Below, one piece after another: positions 1-9,990 of a DNA stretch of 64,000 bases; position 1 is the first letter of the stretch; each line of letters begins with the position of its first letter. The notes beneath the pieces are model-generated. The model was not told the DNA's origin, ran no database searches, and saw only the letters and a program-made list of their open reading frames with translations. The position numbers and the translations under genes were made by a program. Origin of the DNA: Candidatus Fredericiella danica (GTDB taxonomy: Bacteria; Chloroflexota; Anaerolineae; Caldilineales; Caldilineaceae); the NCBI GenBank assembly GCA_016713335.1, contig JADJPH010000021.1, positions 62,001 through 126,000 of the forward strand, given 5' to 3'.

Positions 1-226
1 AGATATGTTTCTTACTACGAGTTCACTGACACCGTAGAAGGGGTGTTTCCCCTAGAGTCGCCAAAGCAAGATTGCCTGGTCTTCGCTGGGACGGGCCAAG
101 AAGCATACAGCATCGCCAGAGACATCAGAGGAATTTCGGGCTACCCAACACCGGTGCTCGAGAGAAGGCTGCAGGTCCCAGTGACTACCCGCAGTTGGAC
201 CACCCTACTGCGGCTCACAGCAAAAT

Positions 227-825
227 TCAACTAGACGTGAGAGCCGAGCAATAGAGTATGCCGATAACATGATCCAGGCATTTCTTGCATCTATTCCCTC
301 GTCGATCAGGCTAGTTGTGGTTGACGCAAGCGACGATGATACTCTCAACCTAATCCGGACCACCCGCCCGAAACGTACGACGCCGAGATCAGTTTCGCAC
401 CCGATTACTTCGAGCAAGTTCGAGGATACGGAGCAGCAGATGCAGTATACGGACCAAAGCGTTCCCAGTATGAGTATCAAACCTACTATCTCTGGTTTTC
501 ACGCGGCCAGCGATTGTTGGCTGGATGCGGAATTCCTGCGGTCTCCGGGTCAAACCTCCTAGTACGTCGCCGCGCATTCCTCGCCACGGACGGCTTTTCC
601 CGTGATCTGACCTGCAATGAGGATTCGGAATACGGATGGCGGCTGGCGCGCCTGAAATTTGAAGTCAAGTTTGCACCGAACCTCATTGTGTATGAACGTG
701 ACCATCGACGCCTACAACAAGGAGTTGCGCGTAAGACCATTCACTCGCTCGTACGATGTTCTCTGCTCTATTCCGATCTGATGCCGGAAAGGCTGCGAAC
801 TGGGGACTGGGGATATTGGTCATGA
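227..825 (+). pseudogene. Family 2 glycosyltransferase remnant, frameshifted
   Basis: The translation carries GT2 landmarks: an N-terminal strand with [12 protein letters not shown] (position 315 on) like the nucleotide-sugar binding turn, then [19 protein letters not shown] and [15 protein letters not shown] (about 545-660), which match the acceptor-side region and the ED motif before the catalytic helix of GT2 enzymes. The first part lies in frame 2 and the second in frame 1, so a frameshift sits near 400-440. The usual opening PTYNR strand is not legible, so the 5' end is decayed or missing. GT2 enzymes add sugars to polysaccharides at the inner membrane face. The stop overlaps the ATG of a GT4 stub (ATGA), which indicates an operon for surface glycan synthesis. 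Family call fairly sure; substrate unknown. Confidence 0.6.
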
Positions 826-926
826 CATCGATGCGCATCGCTCTGTTTACCGAGACATTTCTGCCAAAGGTAGATGGAGCGGCTGGCGTTCATTGGTTTG
901 CTCGGCGTCGCGCTGGCCTTTCTTAG
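822..926 (+). pseudogene. Truncated start of a family 4 glycosyltransferase
   Basis: The ATG at 822 overlaps the GT2 stop. The residues MRIALFTETFLPKVDG, from a second ATG at 831, match the standard N terminus of GT4 glycosyltransferases of the mannosyltransferase type. After about 20 residues the similarity ends near position 875, and the frame runs into AAGVHWFARRR and a stop at 924. At the same place another frame opens that looks like the tail of a membrane protein. A GT4 enzyme is normally 350-420 residues, so about 95% is lost. This looks like a deletion or rearrangement junction, not a simple indel. Confidence 0.6.
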
Positions 927-954
927 TCGCTGGCTCTTGCTCCGGGTAAGGTGA
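873..954 (+). pseudogene. C-terminal tail of an unidentified membrane protein
   Basis: From about 873 the frame reads RLAFIGLLGVALAFLSRW, then a short basic end and a stop at 952-954. This is one hydrophobic helix closed by arginines, the usual look of a last transmembrane segment. It has no start of its own and begins where the GT4 stub loses similarity, so both are taken as the two sides of one junction. The parent family cannot be told from 26 residues. Confidence 0.35.
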
Positions 955-987
955 AGGAAAATCGGCGCGTATGCTGAGCGGATCGCC

Positions 988-1135
988 CTATTCGAGGTTG
1001 GGTAGCTTGGCCGTGATGTCAGGTTGGGCAGCTAATTTCAGATGTTTGTCAAAAACGCGATAATCCGCCGGCGCGAGTCTGCCGCCGATTCGGCATTGTA
1101 TTCGCCGCCGCCAAAAACGAACGCAATCACGCGGA
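988..1135 (-). pseudogene. Short C-terminal gene remnant downstream of the hydrolase
   Basis: On the minus strand this stretch reads as protein-like sequence in two frames: VIAFVFGGGEYNAESAAD directly after the hydrolase stop, then ADYRVFDKHLKLAAQPD and the end TAKLPNLE before a stop at 988-990. The second piece is well formed for a real C terminus, and a frameshift between the pieces is likely. I do not recognise the family. It may be the tail of a gene now joined to the truncated hydrolase. Confidence 0.3.
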
Positions 1136-1750
1136 TCAAGAAGTGGGGCCGTGTCGGCTGGTGATCATTCTGAAGAAGGCGTGGTCGGTGCCGGCATATT
1201 CCTTGATATCGTGGTCGATGCCGGCCGCCGTCAGAATGTTTTCAAGCTGCACCGCGGCGCCTTTGATGGTGCGATCTTTTGCGCCGTAGCTGGCCACAAT
1301 GGGACAGGCTTTTCGGAGGAACTCATCGGCATCCTTGGGGAGTGCGCCGTAGTTGACACTGGCAGCGGCGTAGTCACCGGTCGGCGCCAGCAGGAGCGCA
1401 AAGCCGCCGCCAAAGCAGAAGCCGATCACACCCACCTTGCCGGTGCAGTTGTCGTGGGCCAGCAGCCACTGGCGGACGGCCTCCACCCGTTCAAACATGG
1501 GGCCTTCCCGGCGGCCAAAGTCGCGGATGACCTCACGCAGACAATTGAGAAAGGTGCCTCCGTCAAACAGGTCAGGTGCTGCGGCAAGATAGCCTTCACT
1601 GGCCAGCCAGTCGGCCTGGCTGCGTAGATCGTTGCTCATCCCCAGCGCATCGTGAATGACACACACCCCGGGCCAGGGGCCAGCGCCCGCGGGCACGGCA
1701 ACGTAGGTCGAAAGGTCTCCTGCACTAGACTCGATGTTCATGATAGTCAT
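1136..1750 (-). CDS. Dienelactone hydrolase family protein, C terminus probably altered
   Basis: An alpha/beta hydrolase of the dienelactone hydrolase family, which opens lactone or ester substrates with a Cys-His-Asp triad in the cytoplasm. Visible: strand-turn [10 protein letters not shown] (residues 29-38), nucleophile Cys112 in GFCFGG, Asp in SYGAKD, and His in DHAFF near the end. Family members usually run 30-40 residues past that His; here the frame changes to [11 protein letters not shown] and stops, and the following DNA looks like another gene's tail. Enzyme fold and triad are clear; substrate is unknown. The end is probably a fusion junction or frameshift. The ATG at 1748-1750 has another ATG three codons later. 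Confidence 0.8.
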   Translation of the reverse strand: MTIMNIESSAGDLSTYVAVPAGAGPWPGVCVIHDALGMSNDLRSQADWLASEGYLAAAPDLFDGGTFLNCLREVIRDFGRREGPMFERVEAVRQWLLAHDNCTGKVGVIGFCFGGGFALLLAPTGDYAAASVNYGALPKDADEFLRKACPIVASYGAKDRTIKGAAVQLENILTAAGIDHDIKEYAGTDHAFFRMITSRHGPTS

Positions 1751-1769
1751 GCTGTACTCCGCTCACTCG

Positions 1770-2141
1770 TTAGCCGCAGATGACGCCTGTTGACGCTTGC
1801 GTCGCCTTCAATAGCTTCTCCACGACATCGAAATCAATTCTTTCGGGCTTGGAGTAACGAATACACCCCTTGCCCAAACTCACCCCTTTCCCTGGAGCAG
1901 GGCTCGATGCGCGTCCATCACCTGCGTTTCTGAGGATGTATAACGCAATAAAATGCTTCTGGCTTGCGAAACCCACCTCCACTTCGCCGTTACGCACGTA
2001 ACCTGGCATGCCATAGTTCATCGATTCTTCGAAATCGATGAGGAGCGTGCGGCACAACTCGCGCAATTGGATGAGCACGGCCTGCCGTTCTGCGGGGACT
2101 TCATCGAGATAGGCCGTGACGGTAAGCGCAGTGCTTTGCAT
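1770..2141 (-). CDS. DUF1801 (YdhG-like) protein
   Basis: A 123-residue cytoplasmic protein with the DUF1801 pattern: AYLDEVPAERQAVLIQLREL, then ESMNYGMPGY, then FASQKHFIALYI and a closing CIRYSKPERID. The family fold resembles iron-chaperone-like and YdhG proteins; its activity is not established. Translation most likely starts at the ATG at 2139-2141 because GGGAGG lies 5 bases before it, not at the upstream in-frame codon. It sits alone between the hydrolase and the DUF554 gene, all on the minus strand, with 20 bases to the hydrolase start, so it may lead that transcript. Confidence 0.7.
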   Translation of the reverse strand: MQSTALTVTAYLDEVPAERQAVLIQLRELCRTLLIDFEESMNYGMPGYVRNGEVEVGFASQKHFIALYILRNAGDGRASSPAPGKGVSLGKGCIRYSKPERIDFDVVEKLLKATQASTGVICG

Positions 2142-2189
2142 TATTGCCTCCCTAGCGCAGCGCAAGACGCTGAAACCTGGATTAAAGAT

Positions 2190-2877
2190 CTACAGAAACA
2201 TATAGAACACGATCGGCAGAAATGGCGCAAGGATAAAATTGGCGATCTTGAGTTTGGTTAAGCCCAGCATATTCAGCGCAATGCCGATGATCAGTAGCGA
2301 ACCCACACAGGTGATTTCGCTGATCACCTCCGGCGTGAGGAAGCCGGCAACGGCGTGCGCCGACAGGGTCAACACCCCCTGGTAGATTAGCACCGAAACG
2401 GCAGAAAAAGCGACGCCGATCCCGAGCGTCGTTGCCGTGATCAGTGCAAAGACGCCGTCGATCGCAGCCTTTGCAAACAGCGTTTCGTTGTTACCCGTCA
2501 GCCCACTTCTGCAAAGAACCCACAATCGCCATGGCGCCCACGCAGAAAAGCAACGTGCAGGTCACAAATCCTTCGGCAAACGAGTGATTGGAACCGCCTA
2601 CGGCCAGCTTCTTTTGCAGGTAGGCGCCAAGCCCCTGCAGTCTGGCGTCAAAATCGAGCATTTCCCCAATTGCCGCGCCGATGACTACCGACAAGATGAT
2701 CACCACCGCATTTTTCCCATTCAGCGAGCCGCTGATGCCCACATAGAGCACACATAGCCCTAGCCCGCCCAGGACGGTTTGGGTCACTTTCGCAGGAATC
2801 CCTTTACTCAGTAACACCCCGAACACGGCGCCTATGACAATCGCAACCGCATTGACAATCGCTCCAATCGGTATCAT
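2190..2877 (-). CDS. DUF554 (YqgA-type) membrane protein, frameshifted
   Basis: A six- to seven-helix inner-membrane protein of the DUF554 family, of unknown function. The first part begins MIPIGAIVNAVAIVIGAVFG and contains GGLGLCVLYVGI and FCVGAMAIVGSLQ; the second continues with GLTGNNETLFAKAAIDG and ALNMLGLTKLKIANFILAP. In intact relatives these are continuous (GSLQ-GLTGN), so one base is gained or lost near 2508. As printed, the first frame stops after AIVGSLQKWADG. Length after repair is about 228 residues, normal for the family. GGAG lies 8 bases before the ATG at 2877. Confidence 0.75.
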
Positions 2878-3125
2878 TCAGCCTGCTCCACCGTACTGAT
2901 TTGTCAGGTTCTATCACACCGGAGATCCGCTACAGCACGATAGAACGTAATCTGTTATCCGTCATGATAGTCCAATTGGATCAACTTGCTAATATTGACA
3001 GGATGCACCATTCCGTGACTAAATGCGAAGTGCAAGAAAGATACTCTTTGCTCTGATCGAATCCCTTCGCTTCGCTCACGTTGAACGGCGATCACCCAAA
3101 AACAATCATCCGTGAAGAGACTCCT

Positions 3126-4798
3126 ATGGCCGCCAAAACAAGCTCAACCGTCACGCCGGCAAACATCGCCAAGGCATCCTGGTTCCCTATGGCCATCATC
3201 CTCACCGCGCAGATCCAGATGGCCTTCAACGTCAATGCGATTCCCGTCTCCATCGGACCGATCAGCGAGTCCCTCAACACGCCGGCCACCTCGGTCGGCA
3301 CCGCGCTCGTAATCTACTCACTCTTCGTCGCAGCCTTTGTCATGGTCGGCGCCAAGTTGGGCAAGATCTTTGGCGAGCGGCTGGTCTTCCAGGTGACGGT
3401 CATCCTGCACGGATTGGCCATGGGGTTGATGGCCTTTAGCCCGAATGACACGACCATGTTCGCCGCGCAGGCGTTGGCCGGATTGGCTGCAGCCGCCCTG
3501 GTGCCTACACTGGTGGTGTTGATCGCCGTCCACTATCATGGTCCACAGCAGTCACAAGCCCTGGGGCTGTTGGCGGGGGCGCCGGCCATGTCGGGCATCC
3601 TGGCCTTTGTCGTCGCCGGCTGGTTGGGCACGATGCTCAGTTGGCGCTATTCGTTTGGCCTCCTGATGATCGTTGCCGCCGTCGCCTTCTTCCTGAGTTT
3701 CCGCCTCAAACCGGTGAAACGCCAGGCGGGCATCAAGATCGACCTGATCGGCGCCATTCTGGCCGCGCTGGCGATCAGCCTGATCAGCTTTGGCTTTAAC
3801 AACCTCAACAGTTGGGGGATCGTCGCCGCCAAGCCGGCAGCGCCGTTCAGCCTCTTCGGCCTCTCCCCGGCGCCGTTCATGGTTATCATTGGTGTGGTGC
3901 TTGGGCAGGGATTCTTTGCCTGGTCGCATCGCCGTCAAACCAAGAACAAGGCACCGCTGCTGGCGCTGGAAGTCATTGATTCGCCCAAAGAGCGCAGCGC
4001 CATCTTTGCCCTGTTGATCATTGGTGCACTTGGCCCGGCGGTGAACTTCCTGATCCCGCTTACATCCAGATCGTACAGGGACGCACTTCGTTGCAAACGG
4101 CGGTGGCGGTTGTCCCTTATACGCTGGCCATCTTCCTGGCGGCGGTGTTCGTGGTCCGAATCTATAAGCGCTTCACCCCACGGCAGATTGGCAGCATCGC
4201 CTTTATTGTCGTGGCCGTCGGTCTGACCATTCTCGCCTTCACCGTCAGCAACGACTGGGGTACACCCCTGGTGATCCTTGGGCTGGCCATCCTCGGTCTG
4301 GGGGAGGGCGCGCTGCTCACGCTGCTCTTCAACGTGCTGGTTTCGTCGTCGCCGAAGGAACTGGCCGGCGACGTGGGTGCGTTGCGCGGCACGGCCAACA
4401 ACCTCTCGACGGCGCTGGGCACGGCCTTCTCCTCCGTGGTAGCGGTCAGTCTGCTCAGTTTGCTCGTTTTCCGCGGCCTGGCGGACAATCCTACCCTGCC
4501 GCCCGCGCTTCAAGCCGAGGTGGCGCTGGACAATATCAACTTTGTGAGCAACGAGCAGTTGCTTGCGGTGATGAATACCACGACCGCAACCGCCGCGCAG
4601 ATTACGGAGGCGATGGCCATCAATGAATCAAGTCGCTTGCTAGCGCTCAAGGCTTCATTTATCATCCTTGCCGCAATTGCATTGCTTGCCATCATCCCCG
4701 CCCGCGGCTTGCCGAATTACGCGCCGGGCGAAGTACCCGAAGACATGGTGGAGCCGCCCAAAAAGGCGAAGAAGCAGAAAGCGCCGGCCGCCGCCTAG
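3126..4798 (+). CDS. MFS transporter, DHA2-like 14-helix type, frameshifted
   Basis: A proton-coupled exporter of the major facilitator superfamily. The N half carries helices such as PMAIILTAQIQMAFNVNAIP, the loop MVGAKLGKIFGERLVF (motif A-like) and ALAGLAAAALVPTLVVLIA. The first frame ends in nonsense after NFLIPL near 4063; adding one base gives LYIQIVQGRTSLQTAVAVVP and continues to the stop at 4796. Repaired length is about 557 residues, right for 14 helices. The start at 3126 is preferred because GAAGAG precedes it. The C tail is rich in Lys/Pro/Ala (KKAKKQKAPAAA). It is followed within 35 bases by the peptidase, suggesting one transcript. Substrate unknown. Confidence 0.8.
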
Positions 4799-4832
4799 CC
4801 AAAAGACCACTGTTACAGAAGGATCTGATCCA

Positions 4833-6221
4833 ATGACAACTTTGAGTTCTGCGCCTCGGTCCTATTCCCGAGCCAACGGCGAACGTTTTGTGAGCGAGTT
4901 GTTTGAGATGCTGCGCATCCCCAGCCTCAGCGGGGATCCTGCGCACGCCGGCGATGTCCAACGCATGGCGGCATGGCTGGACAACCACCTGCGCGACCTG
5001 GGGTTGCAAAGCGTGCAGATCATGCCAACCGCAGGCCATCCTGTGGTCTACGGCGAGTGGCTGGGCGCCGGACCGGACAAGCCAACCGTGCTGGTCTACG
5101 GTCACTATGACGTCGTCCCCGCCAGCTTGGAAGATGGCTGGGACACACCCCCATTTGAGCCGGTGGTGAAGGGTGGCAAGATCTATGCCCGCGGCGTCAC
5201 CGATGACAAGGGGCAGCTCTTTGTCCATGTCAAGGCGCTGGAGTCGTATTTGCAGACGGCGGGTGCGCGCCGGTCAATGTCAAGTTCTTGCTTGAGGGCG
5301 AGGGAGGAGGTCGCATCGCCCAATCTGCTGCCCTTCGTACAGGAACACCTTGACCTGCTCAAGGCGGATGTCTGCGTGATCAGCGACTCGTCGATGGCAC
5401 GGATCGAGGAGCCGGCCATTACCCACAGCCTGCGCGGCATGACCTACATGGAGATCGAAGTGCAGGGACCCAAGGAGGATTTGCACAGCGGTTTCTGGGG
5501 TGGGGCGACCCACAACCCGGCGTTGGCGCTTGTGGATATCCTGGGCAAACTCTACAGCGACGACGGCACGATCGCCGTGCCCGGCTTCTATGACGAGGTC
5601 GTGGAACTGAACGAAGCTGAACGAGCGATGCTGGCCAAGAATCCACTGTCGACTGAACAATTCCAGACCGCCACAGGCGTACCCGGAGTGTGGGGCGACG
5701 AACGCTACACCCTGCGTGAGCGTGTCTCCGCGCGGCCAACGCTCGACATCAATGGGCTGTGGAGCGGCTACAGCGGTCCCGGTCCCAAGACCATTATCCC
5801 GGCCAAGGCGGGCTGCAAGATCAGTTCTCGGCTTGTCGGCAATCAGGACCCGGATAAGATCTTCGAATTGGTGAAAGCGTACGTCGCATCCATTACCCCG
5901 CCAACTGTCACCGTCGAGGTGCGTCTGTTGACGACCGGTCGGCCAGCCTTGATCCCCTTTGATCTGCCGGAGATGCAGGCGGCGGTGCATGCGTATGAAA
6001 AGGGGTGGGGGCATACGCCGATCTTCACCCGCGGCGGCGGCAGTATCCCGGTCGTGGCCGATATCACCAGCCTGATGGGCATTCCCGTCGTCATGATGGG
6101 GTATGGGCTGGACACCGACGGGTTGCACTCGCCTAACGAGCATTACAGCATCGAGATGTTCCAGCGCGGCATCGAGACGGCCATCGTCTATCTTGAGGAA
6201 CTGGCACACCTCGCACGTTGA
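4833..6221 (+). CDS. M20/M25/M40 family dipeptidase with a scrambled segment
   Basis: A zinc-dependent cytoplasmic peptidase or amidohydrolase of family M20. Metal-site motifs are present: VLVYGHYDVVP (His91, Asp93), GVTDDKGQ, the pair E158-E159, and GLHSPNEHY near the end; the dimerisation lid lies between. Between about 5267 and 5304 the frame is wrong: the printed ARRSMSSSCLRAREEV should read ALPVNVKFLLEGEEEV, which needs one base inserted and one removed. The two indels cancel, so the ORF stays open but about 12 residues before the catalytic Glu pair are garbled. AAGGAT precedes the ATG. The next gene is an AbgT-type transporter, so the substrate may be an aminoacyl or p-aminobenzoyl-glutamate-like amide. 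Confidence 0.85.
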   Translation: MTTLSSAPRSYSRANGERFVSELFEMLRIPSLSGDPAHAGDVQRMAAWLDNHLRDLGLQSVQIMPTAGHPVVYGEWLGAGPDKPTVLVYGHYDVVPASLEDGWDTPPFEPVVKGGKIYARGVTDDKGQLFVHVKALESYLQTAGARRSMSSSCLRAREEVASPNLLPFVQEHLDLLKADVCVISDSSMARIEEPAITHSLRGMTYMEIEVQGPKEDLHSGFWGGATHNPALALVDILGKLYSDDGTIAVPGFYDEVVELNEAERAMLAKNPLSTEQFQTATGVPGVWGDERYTLRERVSARPTLDINGLWSGYSGPGPKTIIPAKAGCKISSRLVGNQDPDKIFELVKAYVASITPPTVTVEVRLLTTGRPALIPFDLPEMQAAVHAYEKGWGHTPIFTRGGGSIPVVADITSLMGIPVVMMGYGLDTDGLHSPNEHYSIEMFQRGIETAIVYLEELAHLAR

Positions 6222-6255
6222 CCGCCATGAATGAACCTGCCCAAGGAGAGCACGC

Positions 6256-7906
6256 ATGAGTTCGCCAACCACCGCCGCCGCCAACAGCCAGCGGTCAGTC
6301 TTACAGAAGTTGCTGGATGGCATCGAACGCGCCGGCAACAAAGTGCCACATCCGGTGTTGATGTTCCTCTACTTGACCGCCGTCATCATCCTGCTGTCAC
6401 AGGTATTGTTCATGATGGGCGTCAGTGTGACGGCCGAGATCGCCGAGCCGGTGCCGGTCGCAGTACAGCCGTACTATTACGAAGACTCCAGCGCGGCCCA
6501 ATTCGAAGGCGCCACGGAGTTGTACTATGGCGAGCAGTTTGAGATCCAAGAGGAGACCATCCCGATCCGGGGCCTGTTGACGATCGAGGGGATCCGTTTC
6601 ATCTTCACGTCGTTTGTGCCCAACTTTGCCGGTTTCACTGTGGTGGCCGTGGTCTTTGTCGCCATGATTGGCGTTGGTGTGGCGGAACAGGCCGGCTTCA
6701 TGGCTGCGCTCATCCGGATGCTGGTTAAGGTGGCCCCCGCCCGGCTGATCACCTTCATCATTGTTCTGATCGGCGGTCTTTCCAGTGTGGCCACCGATGC
6801 CGGCTATCTGATCCTGGTCCCCTTAGGCGCCGCGGCGTTTCTCAGCTTAAATCGTCATCCGATCGCCGGCATGGTGGCGGCCTTTGCCGGCGTGAGCGTG
6901 GGTTTTGCCGTCAACATTTTGATCGCACCGCTGGATGCGATGCTGACCGAATTGACAAATGAAGCCTATCAACTGGTCGTGCCGGGGGCATCCATCAGCA
7001 TCACCGCCAACCTGCTTCAACATTGTTTCCACGCTGGTCGTGGCGGTCATCGTGACCATTCTTACGGAACGCATGATCGAGCCCCGCCTGGGCAAGTATG
7101 GTGGCTTGCCGGAGCAGGGCGCCGCAGCAAACGACCACGAAGAGGTTGACCCTGCTACTGAGTCGCGTGGCCTCAAATACTCACTCTATGGCTTCCTGAT
7201 CGCGATGGCCGGTATCGCCCTGTTGGTACTGCCGCCGGGGGCGCCGTTGCGCACGCCGGAGGGAGCGACCAGTTCGCCCTTGATGGACAGCTTGATCTTT
7301 CTCATTACGCTGGTCTTCCTGTTTGCCGGGATCGGCTATGGGATCGGCGCCGGCACGATCAAGAGCAGCAACGATGTGATCAGTGGCGCCACCAAGACCT
7401 TTGCGGGTCTGGCCAGCCTAATCTTGCTGCTGTTGATCATCAGCCAGTTCATCGGCCTCTTCAACTACAGCAACATCCCCAGTGTACTGGCCGTGTCGCT
7501 TGCCGGTCTGCTGGAACGGGCCAACATCGGCGCCGTGCCGCTGTTGATTGGCTTTATCCTGGTGATCCTGCTCCTGGATCTGATCATTCCAAGTGCCATT
7601 CCCAAGTGGGCGATCTTTGCCCCCGTCTTTGTACCGCTGTTTGTACAACTGGGCGTGGCCCCACAGACGGTGTTGGCCGCCTACCGGATCGGCGACTCGC
7701 CCATGAACGTGATCACCCCGCTGATGGTCTACTTCCCGTTTGTGGTATTGGTGGCGCAGCGTTATCAGAAAGATGCGGGCATCGGCACGCTCATCTCGTT
7801 GATGTTGCCCTATACCGTGGTGGTCCTGGTGGTGTGGGTCATCCTGTTTATCGCGTGGTTCATGTTGGGCATTCCGCTGGGTCCGGGGTATCCGGTGGCG
7901 GCATAA
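6256..7906 (+). CDS. AbgT-type transporter, frameshifted
   Basis: An integral inner-membrane transporter of the AbgT family, whose studied members import p-aminobenzoyl-glutamate or export sulfa drugs. The N part has LDGIERAGNKVPHPVLMFLY, the family signature start, then VGVAEQAGFMAALIRMLVK and GGLSSVATDAGYLILVPLGA. One extra base near 7014 (in AACCTGCTTCAAC) shifts the frame; the C part resumes with NIVSTLVVAVIVTILTERMI and includes IPSAIPKWAIFAPVFVPLF and AYRIGDSPMNVITPLMVYFP, the family's C-terminal substrate-site motifs. Length after repair, about 550 residues, fits. It lies 34 bases after the M20 peptidase: a peptidase-transporter pair for amide-linked glutamate compounds is likely. Confidence 0.85.
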
Positions 7907-7960
7907 CGTACTGTACGAGAACGAAGCACCCAATCAATCTCGATAAAGGAGTCATCACAA

Positions 7961-9042
7961 ATGAATCGTCATGATGTTCAGCTTTACAACAGATCAGTGG
8001 CTACCCGGCGCTTACCATCACGCTGCCGACCCATCGCACATCTCCAGACAATCGGCAGGATCCGATTCGGGTCAGAAATCTAGTGACAGACGCATCAAAG
8101 CGGCTGCAGGAATTCAACAAGCGCGAAGTCGATTCATTGCGGAAACGGCTGGATGCGTTGGCGGATGGCATCGACTATCGGCATGCCCTGGATGGTTTGG
8201 TGATGTTCGTCAATCAGGACTTTGCCGAGAAGTACTACCTTCCTTTCACATTGCCGGAACGCGTCGTCATTGATAAGACGTTTCTGACGCGTGATTTGGT
8301 GTTCGCCCTGAATCGTACGCCGCGTTATTGGGTGCTTGTGCTGAGCGAACAGCCGACACGCCTGTATGAAGGCGTACGTGACACGCTGGTCGAAGTGAAC
8401 GGCCACGGTTTCCCGGCAACGCATGAAGGCGCGGGTGGAGCAACGGCAATTCCAGGCGGCTTTGGCGAGAATCCTTCCGCAATTCGCGATGAACGTCACC
8501 GCCAGTTCTTTAGGGCGGTGGATAATTCCCTGACCCCCCTCATGGCACATGATCCGCTACCGCTTGCCGTTGTCGGTGTGGATCGCTACCAGTCATTCTT
8601 CGATGAAGTCAGCGTGCACAAGGACGCTGTAGTGGCGCGGCTCACCGGCAGCCACGACAAGACAACGCCGCCGGAATTGGCAAAGCTTGTGTGGCCGCTT
8701 GTAGAAAAGGGGCTTGCCGAAAAACGCCAGGAAAACCTGGTGCGACTGGATCAGGCGGTTGGCGCCCAGCGCGTCGTCTCCTCGCCGGGCGAAGTATGGC
8801 GCATGGCGCACGAGGGACGCGGTCAATTGCTGTTAGTGGAAGAAGACTTTCATTTTCCTGGCAGGGTTGATGAAACGGGCACGCAACTGACGCCCGTAGA
8901 AGGGGAGACTGGCTCGGACGATCTAGAAGACGCTGTTGACGACATCATCGAGACGGTGTTGGGCAAAGGTGGTCGGGTTGTCTTTGTCCAGGATGGCCAA
9001 CTAGCCGACTTTCAGCGCATGGCGCTCATCCTACGCTATTAG
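7961..9042 (+). CDS. baeRF3-type release-factor-like protein, frameshifted near its start
   Basis: A member of the bacterial archaeo-eukaryotic release-factor families (baeRF), thought to act at the ribosome or on stalled products; no defined reaction. The start at 7961 follows AAAGGAG. Codons from there give MNRHDVQL, and after adding one T in the TTT run near 7985 the frame reads LQQISGYPALTITLPTHRTS, the family's N-terminal signature; it then continues through DPIRVRNLV, HHALDGLVMFVNQDF-like strands and the C-terminal DIIETVLGKGGRVVFVQDG. Without repair the gene seems to start at 8083 and lacks that strand. About 360 residues, usual for the family. Last gene of the plus-strand run begun by the MFS exporter. 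Confidence 0.75.
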
Positions 9043-9093
9043 TCCGGACAACGCTAACCGATTGATGCACCACACGGTGCTAGAACTGTAAAC

Positions 9094-9143
9094 GCGTAGC
9101 CAGTGACGCCACCCTGCACCGAGGGTGGCGTCACTGGCTACGC
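9094..9143. terminator. 22-bp perfect inverted repeat between genes
   Basis: Positions 9094-9115 and 9122-9143 are perfect reverse complements with a 6-base loop. It sits 50 bases after the baeRF3 stop and 30 before the next ATG. There is no T run after the stem, so it is either a factor-assisted terminator, an mRNA-stabilising hairpin, or a mobile palindrome. Confidence 0.6.
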
Positions 9144-9174
9144 AACCCTTGATATCACTTAGCCGGTCAGCCAT

Positions 9175-9903
9175 ATGCCTCCCAGATCATCGATACGCGC
9201 AACACAGCGACAACCGCAACAGGAAGGCTTTTTGGGGCGTCTGCTCGATCCAATCGACCGCCTGTCCGAGACGATCTTCAGCGTGCTCATCCTCCTGACG
9301 TTTACGCTGGCATACCGGATCATCGCGTTTGGCTTCCATCCGAATGAACCCATTACGGCTGACTACATGGTCGGCATGGCGATGGCGGCGTTGGGGGCAA
9401 CGTTCGCCTGGGGTCTGATCGACGGTGTGGTCTATGTCCTGCTCGCCGTGCTTGAACGGGGCGAAAAGCATCGGTTCCTGGCGAACGTACATGGTGCGGC
9501 GACGGAAGACGAGGCGGTGCAAGCGATTGCGGACGAACTTGATTTCGTGCTCGAACCGATCACTCGCGCCGAAAAACGTCGGCTTCTTTATTTGGACGTG
9601 TTGGATCACCTGCAAGATAGCCGGCCTAAGCCTGTGAAAGTGACACGCGATGACATCTTGGGTGGGCTGGGCAGTGTGTTGGTCGCAGTCCTGGCCGTGT
9701 TGCCTTCGCTGGCGCCGTTACTGCTGCTGCGCGATCACTATTGGCTGGCACTGCGGGTCTCCAACCTCGTCTCGTTTGCGGTGCTGTTCTACACGGGTTA
9801 TCAGTGGGGAAAGTACGCCGGCTCCACCCCGTGGAAGGTGGGGTTGGTGATGTTCGGGTTGGGGGGGATCCTGGCGCTGATCGCGATTCCGCTGGGGGGT
9901 TAA
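9175..9903 (+). CDS. Multi-pass membrane protein, VIT1/CCC1-like
   Basis: A 242-residue membrane protein with about five helices: residues 36-52 (LSETIFSVLILLTFTLAYRI), 68-90 (GMAMAALGATFAWGLIDGVV and on), then a charged cytoplasmic stretch of about 75 residues, and three C-terminal helices around 160-240. The LSETIFSVL...GATFAWGLIDG pattern resembles bacterial proteins annotated as VIT1/CCC1 transporter relatives, which move Fe or Mn across membranes, but the acidic metal-binding repeats are not obvious to me. The function is therefore open. It starts 31 bases after the large hairpin and ends in GGG-rich sequence. Confidence 0.6.
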   Translation: MPPRSSIRATQRQPQQEGFLGRLLDPIDRLSETIFSVLILLTFTLAYRIIAFGFHPNEPITADYMVGMAMAALGATFAWGLIDGVVYVLLAVLERGEKHRFLANVHGAATEDEAVQAIADELDFVLEPITRAEKRRLLYLDVLDHLQDSRPKPVKVTRDDILGGLGSVLVAVLAVLPSLAPLLLLRDHYWLALRVSNLVSFAVLFYTGYQWGKYAGSTPWKVGLVMFGLGGILALIAIPLGG

Positions 9904-9990
9904 ATCGGGGCGCCTCCCAAGCGTCTCATACTATATGCATGCTATACTTCCACTGGCACTCACAATGCGCTATGAAAAGGAGCCTGCTCG

